NCBI RefSeq assembly: GCF_030657335.1
Contig: NZ_CP131039.1
Location: 1,938,501 to 2,002,500, forward strand
Direction of reading: 5' to 3'
Origin: Croceibacterium aestuarii
Lineage (GTDB): Bacteria > Pseudomonadota > Alphaproteobacteria > Sphingomonadales > Sphingomonadaceae
DNA length: 64,000 nt
The position numbers and the translations under genes are program-made. The notes beneath the pieces are model-generated. The model was not told the DNA's origin. It ran no database searches and worked only from the letters and a program-made list of their open reading frames with translations. Shown in pieces: positions 7,936 to 16,421 of the stretch (within the stretch, counting starts at the first letter, position 1; every line of letters begins with the position of its first letter).

Positions 7936-8325
7936 TCAGCGGCAGCGCACGCGGTTCTGATCGATCGACTTGCCGAGCAGGGCGCCTACCGCCGCGCCGA
8001 CGACGGTTCCGGTCGTGCGCTCGCCGCGGGTATCGATGGCCCGGCCGGCCAGCGCGCCTGCGGCGGCGCCGATGATGAGCCCGGTGGTGCCGTTGGAGCG
8101 CTTGCAATAGTAGCGCCCATCGTCGCCTCGCCAATAGCGAATGCCATTGTCGGTTGTGCGATAGCGGGGCTCGTAACGCGTGTGATAACGCTCGTAATAA
8201 CGGTCATGATCCTTCGCCCGCTTGCCGTGCGCGGGTGCCCACGGCGGCGGGCCGTGATCAGCGAGGACGGGGGCCGCTGGCATCGCCAGCGCGACGGCGG
8301 CAGCGGCAAAGATGGTCTTTTTCAT
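7936..8325 (-). CDS. Glycine-zipper 2TM domain envelope protein
   Basis: A 129-residue exported protein. The signal peptide (MKKTIFAAAAVALAMPAAPV) ends before LADHGPP. A Tyr/Arg-rich central part (DRYYERYHTRYEPRYR, GIRYWRGDDGRYYCKR) precedes a glycine zipper with two small-residue helices (TGLIIGAAAGALAGRAID and TGTVVGAAVGALLGKSID). Such proteins associate with the inner face of the outer membrane. The frame extends 24 codons upstream, but only MKKTIF at 8325 gives a signal peptide, and GGGAG precedes it. It is a single-gene unit ended by a strong terminator. The precise role is unknown. Confidence 0.85.
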   Translation of the reverse strand: MKKTIFAAAAVALAMPAAPVLADHGPPPWAPAHGKRAKDHDRYYERYHTRYEPRYRTTDNGIRYWRGDDGRYYCKRSNGTTGLIIGAAAGALAGRAIDTRGERTTGTVVGAAVGALLGKSIDQNRVRCR

Positions 8326-8461
8326 CGGTTCTACTCCCTTACGGACGTCAATGTGAGAGTGGAACCCGCACCTTCCCGAGCGGGTCCACAACCTCACATG
8401 AACGGCCCGACGAAGGCCCGAATTCGCGGCAGGCGGTGGCCGCGCCGCGACAAATCGAACG

Positions 8462-9058
8462 TCACAGCTTGGCGATTTCCTCGCGCGCGGCGGTCATTGC
8501 CGAATCCTTGGCTTCCGGGCCGAAGCCGATCCTTTCGGCGCGTACGAATTCGACGTCGTCGATACCGATGAAGTTGAAGAAGGTCTTGAGATAGGTCTCC
8601 TGATGCTCGGCCGGTCCGCCCATCTCGTAGGCGCCGCCCCGGCTCGAGGCGACGATGACCCGGCGTCCTCCGGCGAGCCCTTCCGGACCTTTCTCGCTGT
8701 AGCCGAACGTCACGCCAGGCACGCCGAGCCGGTCGAGCCAGGCCTTGATCGAGCTGGGCACGGTAAAATTGTACATCGGCACGCCGAGGATCACGATGTC
8801 GGAGGCCAGGAATTCGTCGAGCACGGCGCGTTCGGCCGGGAAGGCTGCCTTCATGGCGCCGTCGTGCGCATCCTGCGGTTGGCGAATGGCGCCGGTCTTG
8901 GCGACATCGAGGTGCGGCAGCGGGTCGGTGGCGAAATCGCGCACCACCCAGGTCGCGTCGGGATACTTGGCCCTGAAATGCTCGGCAATCGCGTCGGTCA
9001 ATTCGCGGCTGACGGAGGCGTCGCCCGTGGTGGCACTGTCGATTCGCAGGATCTGCAT
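8462..9058 (-). CDS. azoR: FMN-dependent NADH-azoreductase
   Basis: A 198-residue flavodoxin-fold enzyme that reduces azo dyes and quinones with NADH by two-electron transfer, protecting against quinone stress. Characteristic segments are LRIDSATTGDASVSRELT (phosphate-binding loop of FMN), GVPMYNFTVPSSIKAWLDR and VIVASSRGGAY. An upstream extension of 91 codons has no family similarity, and the ATG at 9058 is preceded by AAAGGGAAG, so I use it. It is transcribed divergently from an HxlR-type regulator 79 bases away, a pairing typical of redox-regulated azoreductases. Confidence 0.92.
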   Translation of the reverse strand: MQILRIDSATTGDASVSRELTDAIAEHFRAKYPDATWVVRDFATDPLPHLDVAKTGAIRQPQDAHDGAMKAAFPAERAVLDEFLASDIVILGVPMYNFTVPSSIKAWLDRLGVPGVTFGYSEKGPEGLAGGRRVIVASSRGGAYEMGGPAEHQETYLKTFFNFIGIDDVEFVRAERIGFGPEAKDSAMTAAREEIAKL

Positions 9059-9073
9059 GTCTTCCCTTTCGAG

Positions 9074-9088
9074 GTTACGATGAATAAC
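9074..9088. promoter_or_regulatory. Candidate operator (GTTA-N7-TAAC) between azoR and hxlR-type gene
   Basis: GTTA (9074-9077), seven bases, then TAAC (9085-9088) is a perfect dyad in the 79-base divergent intergenic region. It lies 15-30 bases upstream of azoR, where a bound repressor would block its promoter. HxlR/YodB-type dimers bind palindromes of about this size. Only one site is seen and chance occurrence is possible. Confidence 0.35.
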
Positions 9089-9137
9089 TAGGGCGCATAT
9101 GGAAACTGTCGCCACCAGTGCGCAAGGAGGCACATCG

Positions 9138-9533
9138 ATGTCCGATAGGGACGGCAATGTAACCACCGCCGGGCATAGCCCGATCCGCTGCCAGGCGGTG
9201 AACGATATTCTCGCCCGCGTCGGCGACAAGTGGTCGATGCAGGTTGTGATGGGTCTGGCGGCCGGATCTCTGCGCTTCAACGCACTGCTGCGCGCGGTCG
9301 ACGGAATCTCGCAGCGTATGCTCACCCGCACGCTGCGCGCTCTCGAGCGCGATGGGCTCGTCGACCGGGCGGTAACGCCGAGCGTACCGCCGCGCGTGGA
9401 CTATTCGCTCACGATGCTTGGCCGTTCGCTGATAGAACCGGTCGGCACGCTCGGCGCTTGGGCGATGGAAAACCGTGCCGCGGTCGATGCAGCGCGCAGC
9501 CGGTTCGATGCGCGGGAGGGCGGTTCCGCCTGA
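9138..9533 (+). CDS. HxlR family transcriptional regulator
   Basis: A 131-residue winged-helix regulator of the HxlR/YodB family. Landmarks are CQAVNDILARVGDKWSMQVV, LRFNALLRAVDGISQRMLTR (recognition helix), RALERDGLVDR and RVDYSLTMLGRSL (wing). The cysteine just before the first helix is the position used by redox sensors such as YodB. I chose ATG 9138 because AAGGAGG (9124-9130) lies seven bases before it; ATG 9099 is in frame but has no ribosome site. Its divergent placement with azoR makes that gene the likely target. Confidence 0.88.
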   Translation: MSDRDGNVTTAGHSPIRCQAVNDILARVGDKWSMQVVMGLAAGSLRFNALLRAVDGISQRMLTRTLRALERDGLVDRAVTPSVPPRVDYSLTMLGRSLIEPVGTLGAWAMENRAAVDAARSRFDAREGGSA

Positions 9534-9537
9534 CCCT

Positions 9538-9978
9538 TTATTTGGGCGGCGGTCCGCCCGGCGCGCCGCTCATGAAGACGGCCTGGACCCGGATCTTGCC
9601 GCCGCGGACGAGGAATTCCTCGGTCGCATGGACCGGGCCCATTTCCCACGTTACGAAGCCGACATCGCCTTCTTCCCAGACTTTGGTGACCTTCATCGGC
9701 GGCGGACCTGAAGGTGCCGGCTTACCTCCCGCGTCGGCCCGGCCCGCGCCTCCACCACCCATCATCTGCGCATAAAAGGCGCGGATCGCATCCTTGCCGT
9801 CGAGAATCCGGCCCTGCTGCAGGACCACCGCATCGTCGGCATAATCGGCAACGATGGCATCGACATCGCCCCCGGCGTCGATGTGACGCTGCACCACCTC
9901 CGCCGGCGAAAGGTCGGCAGCCAAGGCAGGCGAGGCCAGCGCCAAACAAGCGAGCAGGGTCAACGGCACACGGATCAT
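9538..9978 (-). CDS. Secreted NTF2-like (SnoaL/DUF4440-type) protein
   Basis: A 146-residue protein with a signal peptide (MIRVPLTLLACLALASPALA) and an NTF2-like fold. Signs are VQRHIDAGGDVDAIVADYADDAVVL-type spacing, LDGKDAIRAFYAQMM, and strands VGFVTWEMG and GGKIRVQAVFM. A Gly/Pro-rich loop (about residues 74-92) interrupts the domain. These folds serve as small enzymes or binding domains, and the substrate cannot be read from sequence. The start at 9978 is the only one giving a signal peptide. It converges with the HxlR gene, leaving four bases between stops. Confidence 0.75.
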   Translation of the reverse strand: MIRVPLTLLACLALASPALAADLSPAEVVQRHIDAGGDVDAIVADYADDAVVLQQGRILDGKDAIRAFYAQMMGGGGAGRADAGGKPAPSGPPPMKVTKVWEEGDVGFVTWEMGPVHATEEFLVRGGKIRVQAVFMSGAPGGPPPK

Positions 9979-10040
9979 CGCGGTTCTCTCCCAATCTATT
10001 CGATAGGAGACTAACGAATGCCGCGCGCTCGCGACAGGGT

Positions 10041-11291
10041 TTATTCGGCTTCGAGCGCGGCCTGCTTTTCGGCAGCGAGGCGGTCGAGCTCGGCGCGGCT
10101 CTTCTTTTCGGCAGCGGTCTTGAGCTGGCCGCACGCGGCGTCGATGTCGCGCCCGCGCGGGGTGCGCACCGGCGCGGAAATGCCGGCTTCGAAGACGATG
10201 GTCGAAAAACTCCGGATCCGTTCCGGGCTCGAACAGTCGTAAGGCGCGCCGGGCCAGGGGTTGAAGGGGATCAGGTTGACCTTGGCGGGCAGATTGTACT
10301 TCTTGAGCAGCCGCACCAGTTCGTGGGCGTCTTCGTCGCTGTCGTTCTTATCCTTGAGCATGACGTATTCGAAAGTGATGCGCCGGGCGTTGGAGGCTCC
10401 GGGGTAGTCGGCGCAGGCCTGCAGCAGTTCCTCGATGCCGTACTTGCGATTGATCGGAACGATTTCGTCGCGCACGTCCTTGGTCACCGCGTGGAGCGAC
10501 ACTGCGAGGTTGGTGCCGATTTCCTCCCCGCAGCGCGCCATCATCGGCACCACGCCGCTGGTCGAAAGCGTGATGCGGCGCTTCGACAGGGCAAGGCCGT
10601 CGCCGTCCATCACCAGCTTGAGCGCGTCGCGGACGTTATCGAAATTGTACAGCGGCTCGCCCATGCCCATCATTACGATGTTGGTCAGCAAGCGGCCGTC
10701 GGCAGTATATTCGGCCTCGTCCTCGACTTCGGCGAAATCCATCTTGCCTTTGGGCCATTCGCCCAGCGCGTCGCGCGCCAGCATGACCTGGCCGACGATC
10801 TCGCCCGCGGTCAGGTTGCGCACCAGCCGCATCGTGCCGGTATGGCAGAACCTGCAGTTGAGCGTGCAGCCGACCTGGCTGGAAACGCACAGCGTGCCGC
10901 GGTCGGCATCGGGGATGAAGACCATTTCGAAATCATGCCCGTCGGCGGTGCGCAGCAGCCACTTGCGCGTTCCGTCGCTCGAATGCTGCGACTCGATGAT
11001 CGCGGGGCGACCGATCACGAACCGTTCGGCCATCCATGGGCGCATCGCCTTGGAGATGTCGGTCATTGCCGCGAAATCGGTTACGCCGCGGTGATAGAGC
11101 CAGTGGAACACCTGTTTGGAACGCAGCCTGGCCTGTTTTTTGTCCAGGCCGGCCTCGCCGAACAGTTCGCTCAAGCGCTGCATCGACAGGCCAATGACGT
11201 CGATCCGGCCGTCCTCGCGCGGCGTGATGTCGCGTGCGACGGGGACCGGATCGATCTGTCCGGGTATCGGCATAAGGGCAGTGTCGGCCAT
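10041..11291 (-). CDS. rlmN: Dual-specificity 23S rRNA / tRNA m2A methyltransferase RlmN
   Basis: A 416-residue radical-SAM enzyme that methylates C2 of adenosine 2503 in 23S rRNA and adenosine 37 in some tRNAs. The CX3CX2C cluster motif is [11 protein letters not shown], preceded by CVSSQVG. Other family blocks are [32 protein letters not shown] and [10 protein letters not shown], and the second catalytic cysteine is in the C-terminal [14 protein letters not shown]. Length is normal for the family with a short Ala/Glu-rich tail. It stands alone on the minus strand. Confidence 0.96.
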   Translation of the reverse strand: MADTALMPIPGQIDPVPVARDITPREDGRIDVIGLSMQRLSELFGEAGLDKKQARLRSKQVFHWLYHRGVTDFAAMTDISKAMRPWMAERFVIGRPAIIESQHSSDGTRKWLLRTADGHDFEMVFIPDADRGTLCVSSQVGCTLNCRFCHTGTMRLVRNLTAGEIVGQVMLARDALGEWPKGKMDFAEVEDEAEYTADGRLLTNIVMMGMGEPLYNFDNVRDALKLVMDGDGLALSKRRITLSTSGVVPMMARCGEEIGTNLAVSLHAVTKDVRDEIVPINRKYGIEELLQACADYPGASNARRITFEYVMLKDKNDSDEDAHELVRLLKKYNLPAKVNLIPFNPWPGAPYDCSSPERIRSFSTIVFEAGISAPVRTPRGRDIDAACGQLKTAAEKKSRAELDRLAAEKQAALEAE

Positions 11292-11586
11292 TGCGTGGCG
11301 GATATAGGGTGAGGCGCATCAAAGGGCAAAGTCTGTCGGCGAACCGTGCTGCGCTGCGGCATGAGCTGCCCCACGGGCGCGGCCCAGGCGCGCTAAGCCC
11401 GAAATGCGTTATTCGGTTCCTGTCGCTTGCCGCACGCCCGGCCCATCTCATCGGCTCAGGTGTTGCCCAAAAACATCAAAATTTTCGTTGTCCTGTGTTC
11501 ATGAAACCGGACGCCTGCGGAACCATTCTCGTGGTCCGCGTCGCAGGAATTCGGGCGCGTTTGAAAATGAAGAATGGAGTTAGAAA

Positions 11587-12246
11587 ATGAAAAAGGGTCT
11601 TGCACTCATCCTCGCCACCGCCGCCACCGCGACGGCTGTTCCCGCCATGGCGCAGGACGCAGGCTTTTCCGGCCCGTGGATCGCAGGCGTCGCCGGATAT
11701 GACATCAACAAGCCCGGAAGTTCGCAGGTTTCCGCCGTCGATCCCGATCAGGACGTCAATGCAGAAGGTGCGGTCTACGGTGCTGCGGTCGGCTACGACT
11801 TCGACATGGGCAACCTGGTGGTCGGTGCCGAAGGCGAACTGACCGATTCAACCGCGGATTCGACCTACGGGAACCCTTACACGACCTTCGGGCTTGGTTC
11901 GGTCGATGCGGGCCGCGACCTCTACGCCGGCGCGCGCGTCGGCTACAAGATGTCGCCGACCACAATGCTCTATGCCAAGGGCGGTTATACCAATGCCCGC
12001 TTCAACTACATCGGGACCGATGGGACGACGGAGTATAGCCGGCATCTCGACACAGACGGCTATCGTCTGGGTGCCGGCGTCGAGCACAAGTTCGGCTCAA
12101 TGGCCTTCGGCAAGCTCGAATACCGCTATTCGAACTACAAGAAGGGCGAGGTCGACTTCGAGGCGAGCGGCGTTGCCGATTCCGATCGGTTCGACATCGA
12201 CACCGACCGTCACCAGGTGGTGGCCAGCGTCGGCGTTCGCTTCTGA
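11587..12246 (+). CDS. Outer-membrane beta-barrel protein (Omp25/OmpX-like)
   Basis: A 219-residue porin-like protein with a signal peptide (ending AVPAMAQD) and an eight-strand type barrel of alternating hydrophobic residues. Recognisable strands are GAAVGYDFDMGNLVVGAEGE, LYAGARVGYKMSPTTMLYAK, GYRLGAGVEHKF and the last strand QVVASVGVRF. The protein ends in phenylalanine, the usual BAM-complex recognition end. The ATG at 11587 has TGGAG seven bases upstream. It is monocistronic with its own terminator. The 295 bases upstream hold its promoter, which I cannot place with confidence. Confidence 0.88.
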   Translation: MKKGLALILATAATATAVPAMAQDAGFSGPWIAGVAGYDINKPGSSQVSAVDPDQDVNAEGAVYGAAVGYDFDMGNLVVGAEGELTDSTADSTYGNPYTTFGLGSVDAGRDLYAGARVGYKMSPTTMLYAKGGYTNARFNYIGTDGTTEYSRHLDTDGYRLGAGVEHKFGSMAFGKLEYRYSNYKKGEVDFEASGVADSDRFDIDTDRHQVVASVGVRF

Positions 12247-12272
12247 TCGAAGCAAGGCGCTTTGAGATTGGG

Positions 12273-12304
12273 CGGGCCGGGGAGCGATCCCCGGCCCGTC
12301 TTAT
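12273..12304 (+). terminator. Terminator after the beta-barrel protein, probably bidirectional
   Basis: Arms 12273-12283 and 12288-12298 (CGGGCCGGGGA and its complement) pair perfectly around a GCGA tetraloop, followed by TCTTATATT. It sits between two convergent genes, so it may end transcription from either side, though the T-rich side favours the plus strand. Confidence 0.8.
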
Positions 12305-12309
12305 ATTGC

Positions 12310-12930
12310 TTATCGGATGCGGGCGCAGCCGACGGTCGCCGCGTCCATCGCCGTCGCGACGCCCTCGAGGCTGAACCGGTCGGTAAAGCGCCGGCCGCGG
12401 CTGTCCGTCGCCGAGAGGCTCATGGCCGATGCCGAGCGCATCGCCGCAACGATCGCCGCGTCGGCCTTGCGGTCGGGCGCCCAGGCATCGACGCCGCCCC
12501 CCGTCAGCTCAAAACGCTGCCCGCTGATCGCCAGCGACAGACGCGGGTTGTCGGCCAGTTCGCGCGAGAGGCGGAAGTGGATCTGCCCGCGAACGCCCTG
12601 CTTGGGCCAGGTGGCGACGTCGACATAGGCCGGAAAGGCGCTGCCGTTCTTCGCCGCCGCCGATATCGCATAGCAGCGCGGCACCTCGGCATCCCGGAAC
12701 GCGGCCCACTGTTCGAACACGCCGAGGTCGTCCTTCGCCGCGAGCGGAGCCGCCATGGCGACGCACGCAATACTTCCTGCCAGCCGCACCGAGCCCGAAA
12801 ATAGCCGGATTGCTGCGGGTTTGCGAGCGGGGAGGCGATACGATCGCATCGATCGCGACATAGGAGGCTTGTCCCTTACCCAGCGCAAAAATTGCTCGAT
12901 CAGCAAGCGAAAGGGGGAAAGGCAGCTCAT
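12310..12930 (-). CDS. Secreted protein resembling the IalB family
   Basis: A 206-residue protein if started at ATG 12930, which has AAGGA eight bases upstream. Inner starts at 12861 or 12849 are possible and give a shorter arginine-rich leader before the hydrophobic export segment (GSIACVAMAAPLAAKDD). The mature part has two cysteines (PRCYAISA and VGCARIR) that could bridge, and segments VDVATWPKQGVRGQIHFRLS and FSLEGVATAMDAA. This pattern resembles invasion-associated locus B proteins, but I cannot confirm it by eye. It converges with the beta-barrel gene across a shared terminator. The start is uncertain. Confidence 0.65.
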   Translation of the reverse strand: MSCLSPFRLLIEQFLRWVRDKPPMSRSMRSYRLPARKPAAIRLFSGSVRLAGSIACVAMAAPLAAKDDLGVFEQWAAFRDAEVPRCYAISAAAKNGSAFPAYVDVATWPKQGVRGQIHFRLSRELADNPRLSLAISGQRFELTGGGVDAWAPDRKADAAIVAAMRSASAMSLSATDSRGRRFTDRFSLEGVATAMDAATVGCARIR

Positions 12931-13112
12931 GCGCAGCGTCCTTAGCACTTGAGATTCGCCGCGACCTAGCACGAACGTCCAGTGGGGTATCTTGCCCATC
13001 GATCGCTGAAACACGGCAAACGGCATTAGCGGGATGAACGCGGTAACGTCTTGAAACGATCTTAACTGGCGGAATTCTAAGCCGTTCTCATAGCGGAACA
13101 GGAGATGATTGC

Positions 13113-13859
13113 GTGGCCGGTTGCAGTGGATGTCGGGAGGGGCGGACGCTTCCGTTCGAGATCAGCGTGGCGTTTCAGCCGATCGTCGACCTCGAGAGCG
13201 GCGCGCCATACGCCTATGAAGCGCTCGTGCGCGGCAGCCAGGGCGAGAGCGCGGGCTGGGTGCTCGACCAAGTCAGCGAAGACAATCGCTATACGTTCGA
13301 TCAGGCCTGCCGGGTGGCCGCGATCGAAGGCGCGGTGGCAGCCGGGATTCTGGAGACCGACGCCCGTCTGTCGATCAACTTCCTGCCCAACGCAGTCTAT
13401 TCGCCGATGGCCTGCATTCAGCTCACGCTGGCGACCGCGCGCGCGACGGGACTGCCGCCGGAACGGCTGATTTTCGAGTTCACCGAACACGAGCAGGTGG
13501 ATCCCCAGCACGTGATCGGAATTCTCGAGGCTTATCGGACGCTCGGCTTCACCACCGCTATCGACGATTTCGGCGCCGGTCATTCTGGACTCGGGTTGCT
13601 GGCGGAGTTCCAGCCGGACCTGATCAAGCTGGACATGGAGTTGATCCGCGGAATCGACGTCTCGCCGCCGCGGCGCATGATCGTCGATGCGACGGTGCGC
13701 CTGTGCGCCGACATGGGCCTGACGGTCATTGCCGAAGGCATCGAGACCGAAGGCGAACTTTCCGCGCTGCGCGATCTCGGGGTGCGCTACGTGCAAGGGT
13801 TTCACCTCGCACGGCCCGGGTGGCGCGAGTGCCAAGACGCGCTCAGGGCTGCGGCGTGA
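13113..13859 (+). CDS. EAL-domain cyclic-di-GMP phosphodiesterase with N-terminal CxxC
   Basis: A 248-residue protein that is nearly all EAL domain, the fold that hydrolyses cyclic-di-GMP. The metal and catalytic residues appear intact: YEALVRG, INFLPNA, FEFTEHE, IDDFGAGHSG, IKLDMEL, AEGIETEGE and VQGFHLARP. No GGDEF, PAS or receiver domain is attached. Residues 4-7 are CSGC directly before the domain, a possible metal or redox site. The start is a GTG at 13113 with AGGAG eight bases upstream. It is transcribed alone, ending 17 bases inside the convergent greB gene. Confidence 0.9.
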   Translation: MAGCSGCREGRTLPFEISVAFQPIVDLESGAPYAYEALVRGSQGESAGWVLDQVSEDNRYTFDQACRVAAIEGAVAAGILETDARLSINFLPNAVYSPMACIQLTLATARATGLPPERLIFEFTEHEQVDPQHVIGILEAYRTLGFTTAIDDFGAGHSGLGLLAEFQPDLIKLDMELIRGIDVSPPRRMIVDATVRLCADMGLTVIAEGIETEGELSALRDLGVRYVQGFHLARPGWRECQDALRAAA

Positions 13860-14343
13860 CCGCCTCCGGGTAGGAGATTTCCAGCACCTCCCACTCTTTC
13901 TCTCCTGCCGGCAGGCGCACCGTGCGCAGGTCGCCGACAGCCGCACCGCGCAAGGCGCGGGCAATGGGCGCGCTCCAACCGATCTTGTGCGACGAGGCAT
14001 CCTGTTCGTCGTCTCCGACCAGGGTCAGCGTGCGTTGCTCGTCGTTCTCGTCGGCGATCGTGACGGTGGCGCCAAACCACGCCCGTGCCCTGTCGGGCTG
14101 GGCCGCAGGATCGACCACCTTGGCCGTCTTCATCTTCTTGGCCAGTCGCGCCAGCTCGCGGTCGATCTCGCGCATCCGCTTGCGGCCATAGAGATAGTCG
14201 CCGTTCTCGCTGCGGTCGCCATTGCCGGCAGCCCAGCTGACGATGGCGACGATTTCCGGCCGCTCGGTGCCGAGCAGGCGATCGTAGCGCGCACGGAGCG
14301 CGGCGAGGCCGGCCGGCGTAATGTAGTTGGTGCGGGGTTCCAC
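13843..14343 (-). CDS. greB: Transcription elongation factor GreB
   Basis: A 166-residue Gre factor that rescues backtracked RNA polymerase by stimulating transcript cleavage. The coiled-coil tip carries the acidic pair in WAAGNGDRSENGDYLYG, which is the GreB form, followed by RKRMREIDRELARLAKKM. The C-terminal domain includes LVGDDEQDASSHKIGW and PIARALRGAAVGD. The beginning VEPRTNYITPAG matches known GreB N-termini, so I place the start at GTG 14343 and not at the distant ATG 14562, which would run deep into slt. It follows slt by 29 bases and overlaps the EAL gene end by 17 bases in opposite orientation. Confidence 0.9.
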   Translation of the reverse strand: MEPRTNYITPAGLAALRARYDRLLGTERPEIVAIVSWAAGNGDRSENGDYLYGRKRMREIDRELARLAKKMKTAKVVDPAAQPDRARAWFGATVTIADENDEQRTLTLVGDDEQDASSHKIGWSAPIARALRGAAVGDLRTVRLPAGEKEWEVLEISYPEAVTPQP

Positions 14344-14372
14344 TGGTCGGCTGGCTACGCTCGGCCGGATCG

Positions 14373-16325
14373 TCAGCGCAGAAGCGAGTCGAGCTTGCGC
14401 GGCGTGCCGTAAGGCGCCTTGTCCGGATGCAGCGATTCGTAGACGACGGCGTTCTCGAGCACCCGTTGGACGTAGTTCTTTGTTTCGTAAAATGGGATCT
14501 TCTCGATCCAGTCGATCCAGCTGATCGAACCGGTGCGCGGATCGCCGTTGGCGGCGAGCCATTTGTTCACGTTGCCCGGGCCGGCGTTGTAGGCGGCGAT
14601 CGCCAGCGGGTAGCTGCCGCCGTAATAGGAGACCAGGCGCTCGATATGATTGCTGCCGAGCTGCACGTTGTAGCTGGCGTCGTCGATTAGCGAAGCGGAC
14701 ATGTACTGAATTCCGGCCTTGCCGGCTTCCTCGCGCGCGGTGGCCGGCATTAGCTGCATCAGGCCGCGCGCGCCAGCGTGACTCACGGCGTTCTGCGCGA
14801 ACTGGCTTTCCTGTCGGCTGATGGCATGGACCAGCGTCCAGTTCGTCCCCGGCGGGGTTACCAGTGTGGGATACCCGAGCGTGGTGAAGCCTTCGTAGCC
14901 GTCGGCGGCGGCGGCTTCGGCGGCAATGACCGCGAGATCGCGGCGCCCGATGTCCCGCGCGAGTTCGGTTACCAGCAGGTAGTCATCGAGCGTTTGGGCC
15001 TGGCTGGCCATTTCGCGGTAGAAGCGGATGCCCACCGACCACGGCGCGTCGCGGGCTACCTCGGTTACCGCGGCAGTAAGCGGGGCGCCGAGGAAGGCCT
15101 TGCGCTCGGCAGCCGTCGGCGTCCCGGCCGGAACGCCCGGCAACGCCGGCATAGGTCGGTCGAGCCGGTCCAGGGCCAACTGGCCATAGAAGCGGTCGGG
15201 ATAGGCGGCGGCCATCTCGTAGTAACGCTTGGCTTCGGCGGCTTGACCGGCGCGCTGCGCAGCGTGCCCGGCCCAGAAGAAACCTTTCGACCGGGTCTGC
15301 GGGGTGCGGGCGGCGGCGCCGTAACGGTAGAAGAGGGGCACCGCGCTGGCCGGATCGCCGAGGTCCCAGAGCGACTGCGTCCCGCCCAGCCACATCAGCG
15401 AGGTGTAATCGTCGCGCAGCTTGTACTCCATGGCGGAGATGTCTGCACCGGGGGCAAACGCGTCGTCGATTTTCGAGGCGATGCTGCGCGCAGCCTGGGC
15501 GCCGCCGATGCGGGCAACGCTGAGTTGTTCGGTCACCCAGGCGGTCGGATCGAAGGGGCGCGAGGCCAGCGGCAGGCGCGTCGAGAGCAGGCTCACTGCT
15601 TCGCGGGCGCGGCCTTCGGTGCGCAGCTCGCGGCTGCGGTTGTAGAGATAGCCGGGATCGGACGTTGCCGCCGGGTCGACCGTGGCGCCATCGCCGCCCT
15701 GGAGGATCGCGAGTCGCGCAGCGAACAGACCGAGCTTGCCGGGGGAGACGCGAGCAATCTGCCGCGCCGCGCCCTCGGCGTCGCGCTGCCACAGCAGCGC
15801 GTCCATCCGCGCGTCCTGGTCCGCTTGGGTAAACTGGCTGCCGAAGTTGGCGAAGATGGTGGCGGCTGCGGTGTCGCTCATCTCGCCGCCGCGCCACGCG
15901 GCGAGCGCGACAGCGGCGGCATCGGCGGGGCGCTGGGCCATCAGGGCGAGAGCGTAATGGGCGCGCGCGTAGTTGGACTCAGGCGGATAGCGGTCAAAAA
16001 ACGCCGCGAGACGGTCGGCCGAGACGAATTGGTTCTTCAGAGCCTCCTCGGCGTAGCGCTGCAAGGTCGCCGCATCGGGGAAGCCGGGGTAGGTCATCAG
16101 AAAACCGGCATAGTCCTCGAAGGGGCGCGTCTTGCTGGCCTTGAGTTGTTCCCACTGGGCGATCGCCGGAGCCATGCGACCGGGCCCCTGCGCGACCAGA
16201 TCGGCGCGCGCCTTGTCCCAGTCGGACGCGCTGTAAACCGCGTCCTGCGAATGAACCGGCGCAGCGAGGGTGGCGGAGGTACAGAGAAGCGAGGTAATGA
16301 TGAGCCGACGAACCATGCTGGACAT
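14373..16325 (-). CDS. slt: Soluble lytic transglycosylase (Slt70-like)
   Basis: A 650-residue periplasmic enzyme that cleaves peptidoglycan glycan strands to 1,6-anhydro-MurNAc products. After a signal peptide (LIITSLLCTSATLAAPVHSQ), residues 30-480 are a helical superhelix of TPR-like repeats as in Slt70. The catalytic domain at the C-terminus has the glutamate in ISRQESQF, then GARGLMQLMPATA and AIAAYNAGPGNVNKW. The ATG 16325 follows AAGGAG twelve bases upstream; an alternative at 16316 would shorten it by three residues. Its products are the substrate class imported by the AmpG-type permease encoded at 53.5 kb. It is divergent from dapA. Confidence 0.95.
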   Translation of the reverse strand: MSSMVRRLIITSLLCTSATLAAPVHSQDAVYSASDWDKARADLVAQGPGRMAPAIAQWEQLKASKTRPFEDYAGFLMTYPGFPDAATLQRYAEEALKNQFVSADRLAAFFDRYPPESNYARAHYALALMAQRPADAAAVALAAWRGGEMSDTAAATIFANFGSQFTQADQDARMDALLWQRDAEGAARQIARVSPGKLGLFAARLAILQGGDGATVDPAATSDPGYLYNRSRELRTEGRAREAVSLLSTRLPLASRPFDPTAWVTEQLSVARIGGAQAARSIASKIDDAFAPGADISAMEYKLRDDYTSLMWLGGTQSLWDLGDPASAVPLFYRYGAAARTPQTRSKGFFWAGHAAQRAGQAAEAKRYYEMAAAYPDRFYGQLALDRLDRPMPALPGVPAGTPTAAERKAFLGAPLTAAVTEVARDAPWSVGIRFYREMASQAQTLDDYLLVTELARDIGRRDLAVIAAEAAAADGYEGFTTLGYPTLVTPPGTNWTLVHAISRQESQFAQNAVSHAGARGLMQLMPATAREEAGKAGIQYMSASLIDDASYNVQLGSNHIERLVSYYGGSYPLAIAAYNAGPGNVNKWLAANGDPRTGSISWIDWIEKIPFYETKNYVQRVLENAVVYESLHPDKAPYGTPRKLDSLLR

Positions 16326-16421
16326 CGTGGCAGGCGTCTCCTTATCAGGCGGTGAACGAACCCGTTGCGTGCGCAGGAAAAGCGTCCGCTCCCTTCTGAA
16401 TCGAATATGAAAGCAGCGCAA

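Noticed and set aside
11519-11543. GGAAC upstream of the beta-barrel gene as an EcfG promoter.
   Set aside because: The nearest -10-like element is CGTC at 15 bases: wrong spacing and a mismatch in the core.
13064-13083. TTAAC half-site upstream of the EAL gene as a CtrA box.
   Set aside because: The second half-site at N7 has two mismatches (AATT); one half-site is not enough.
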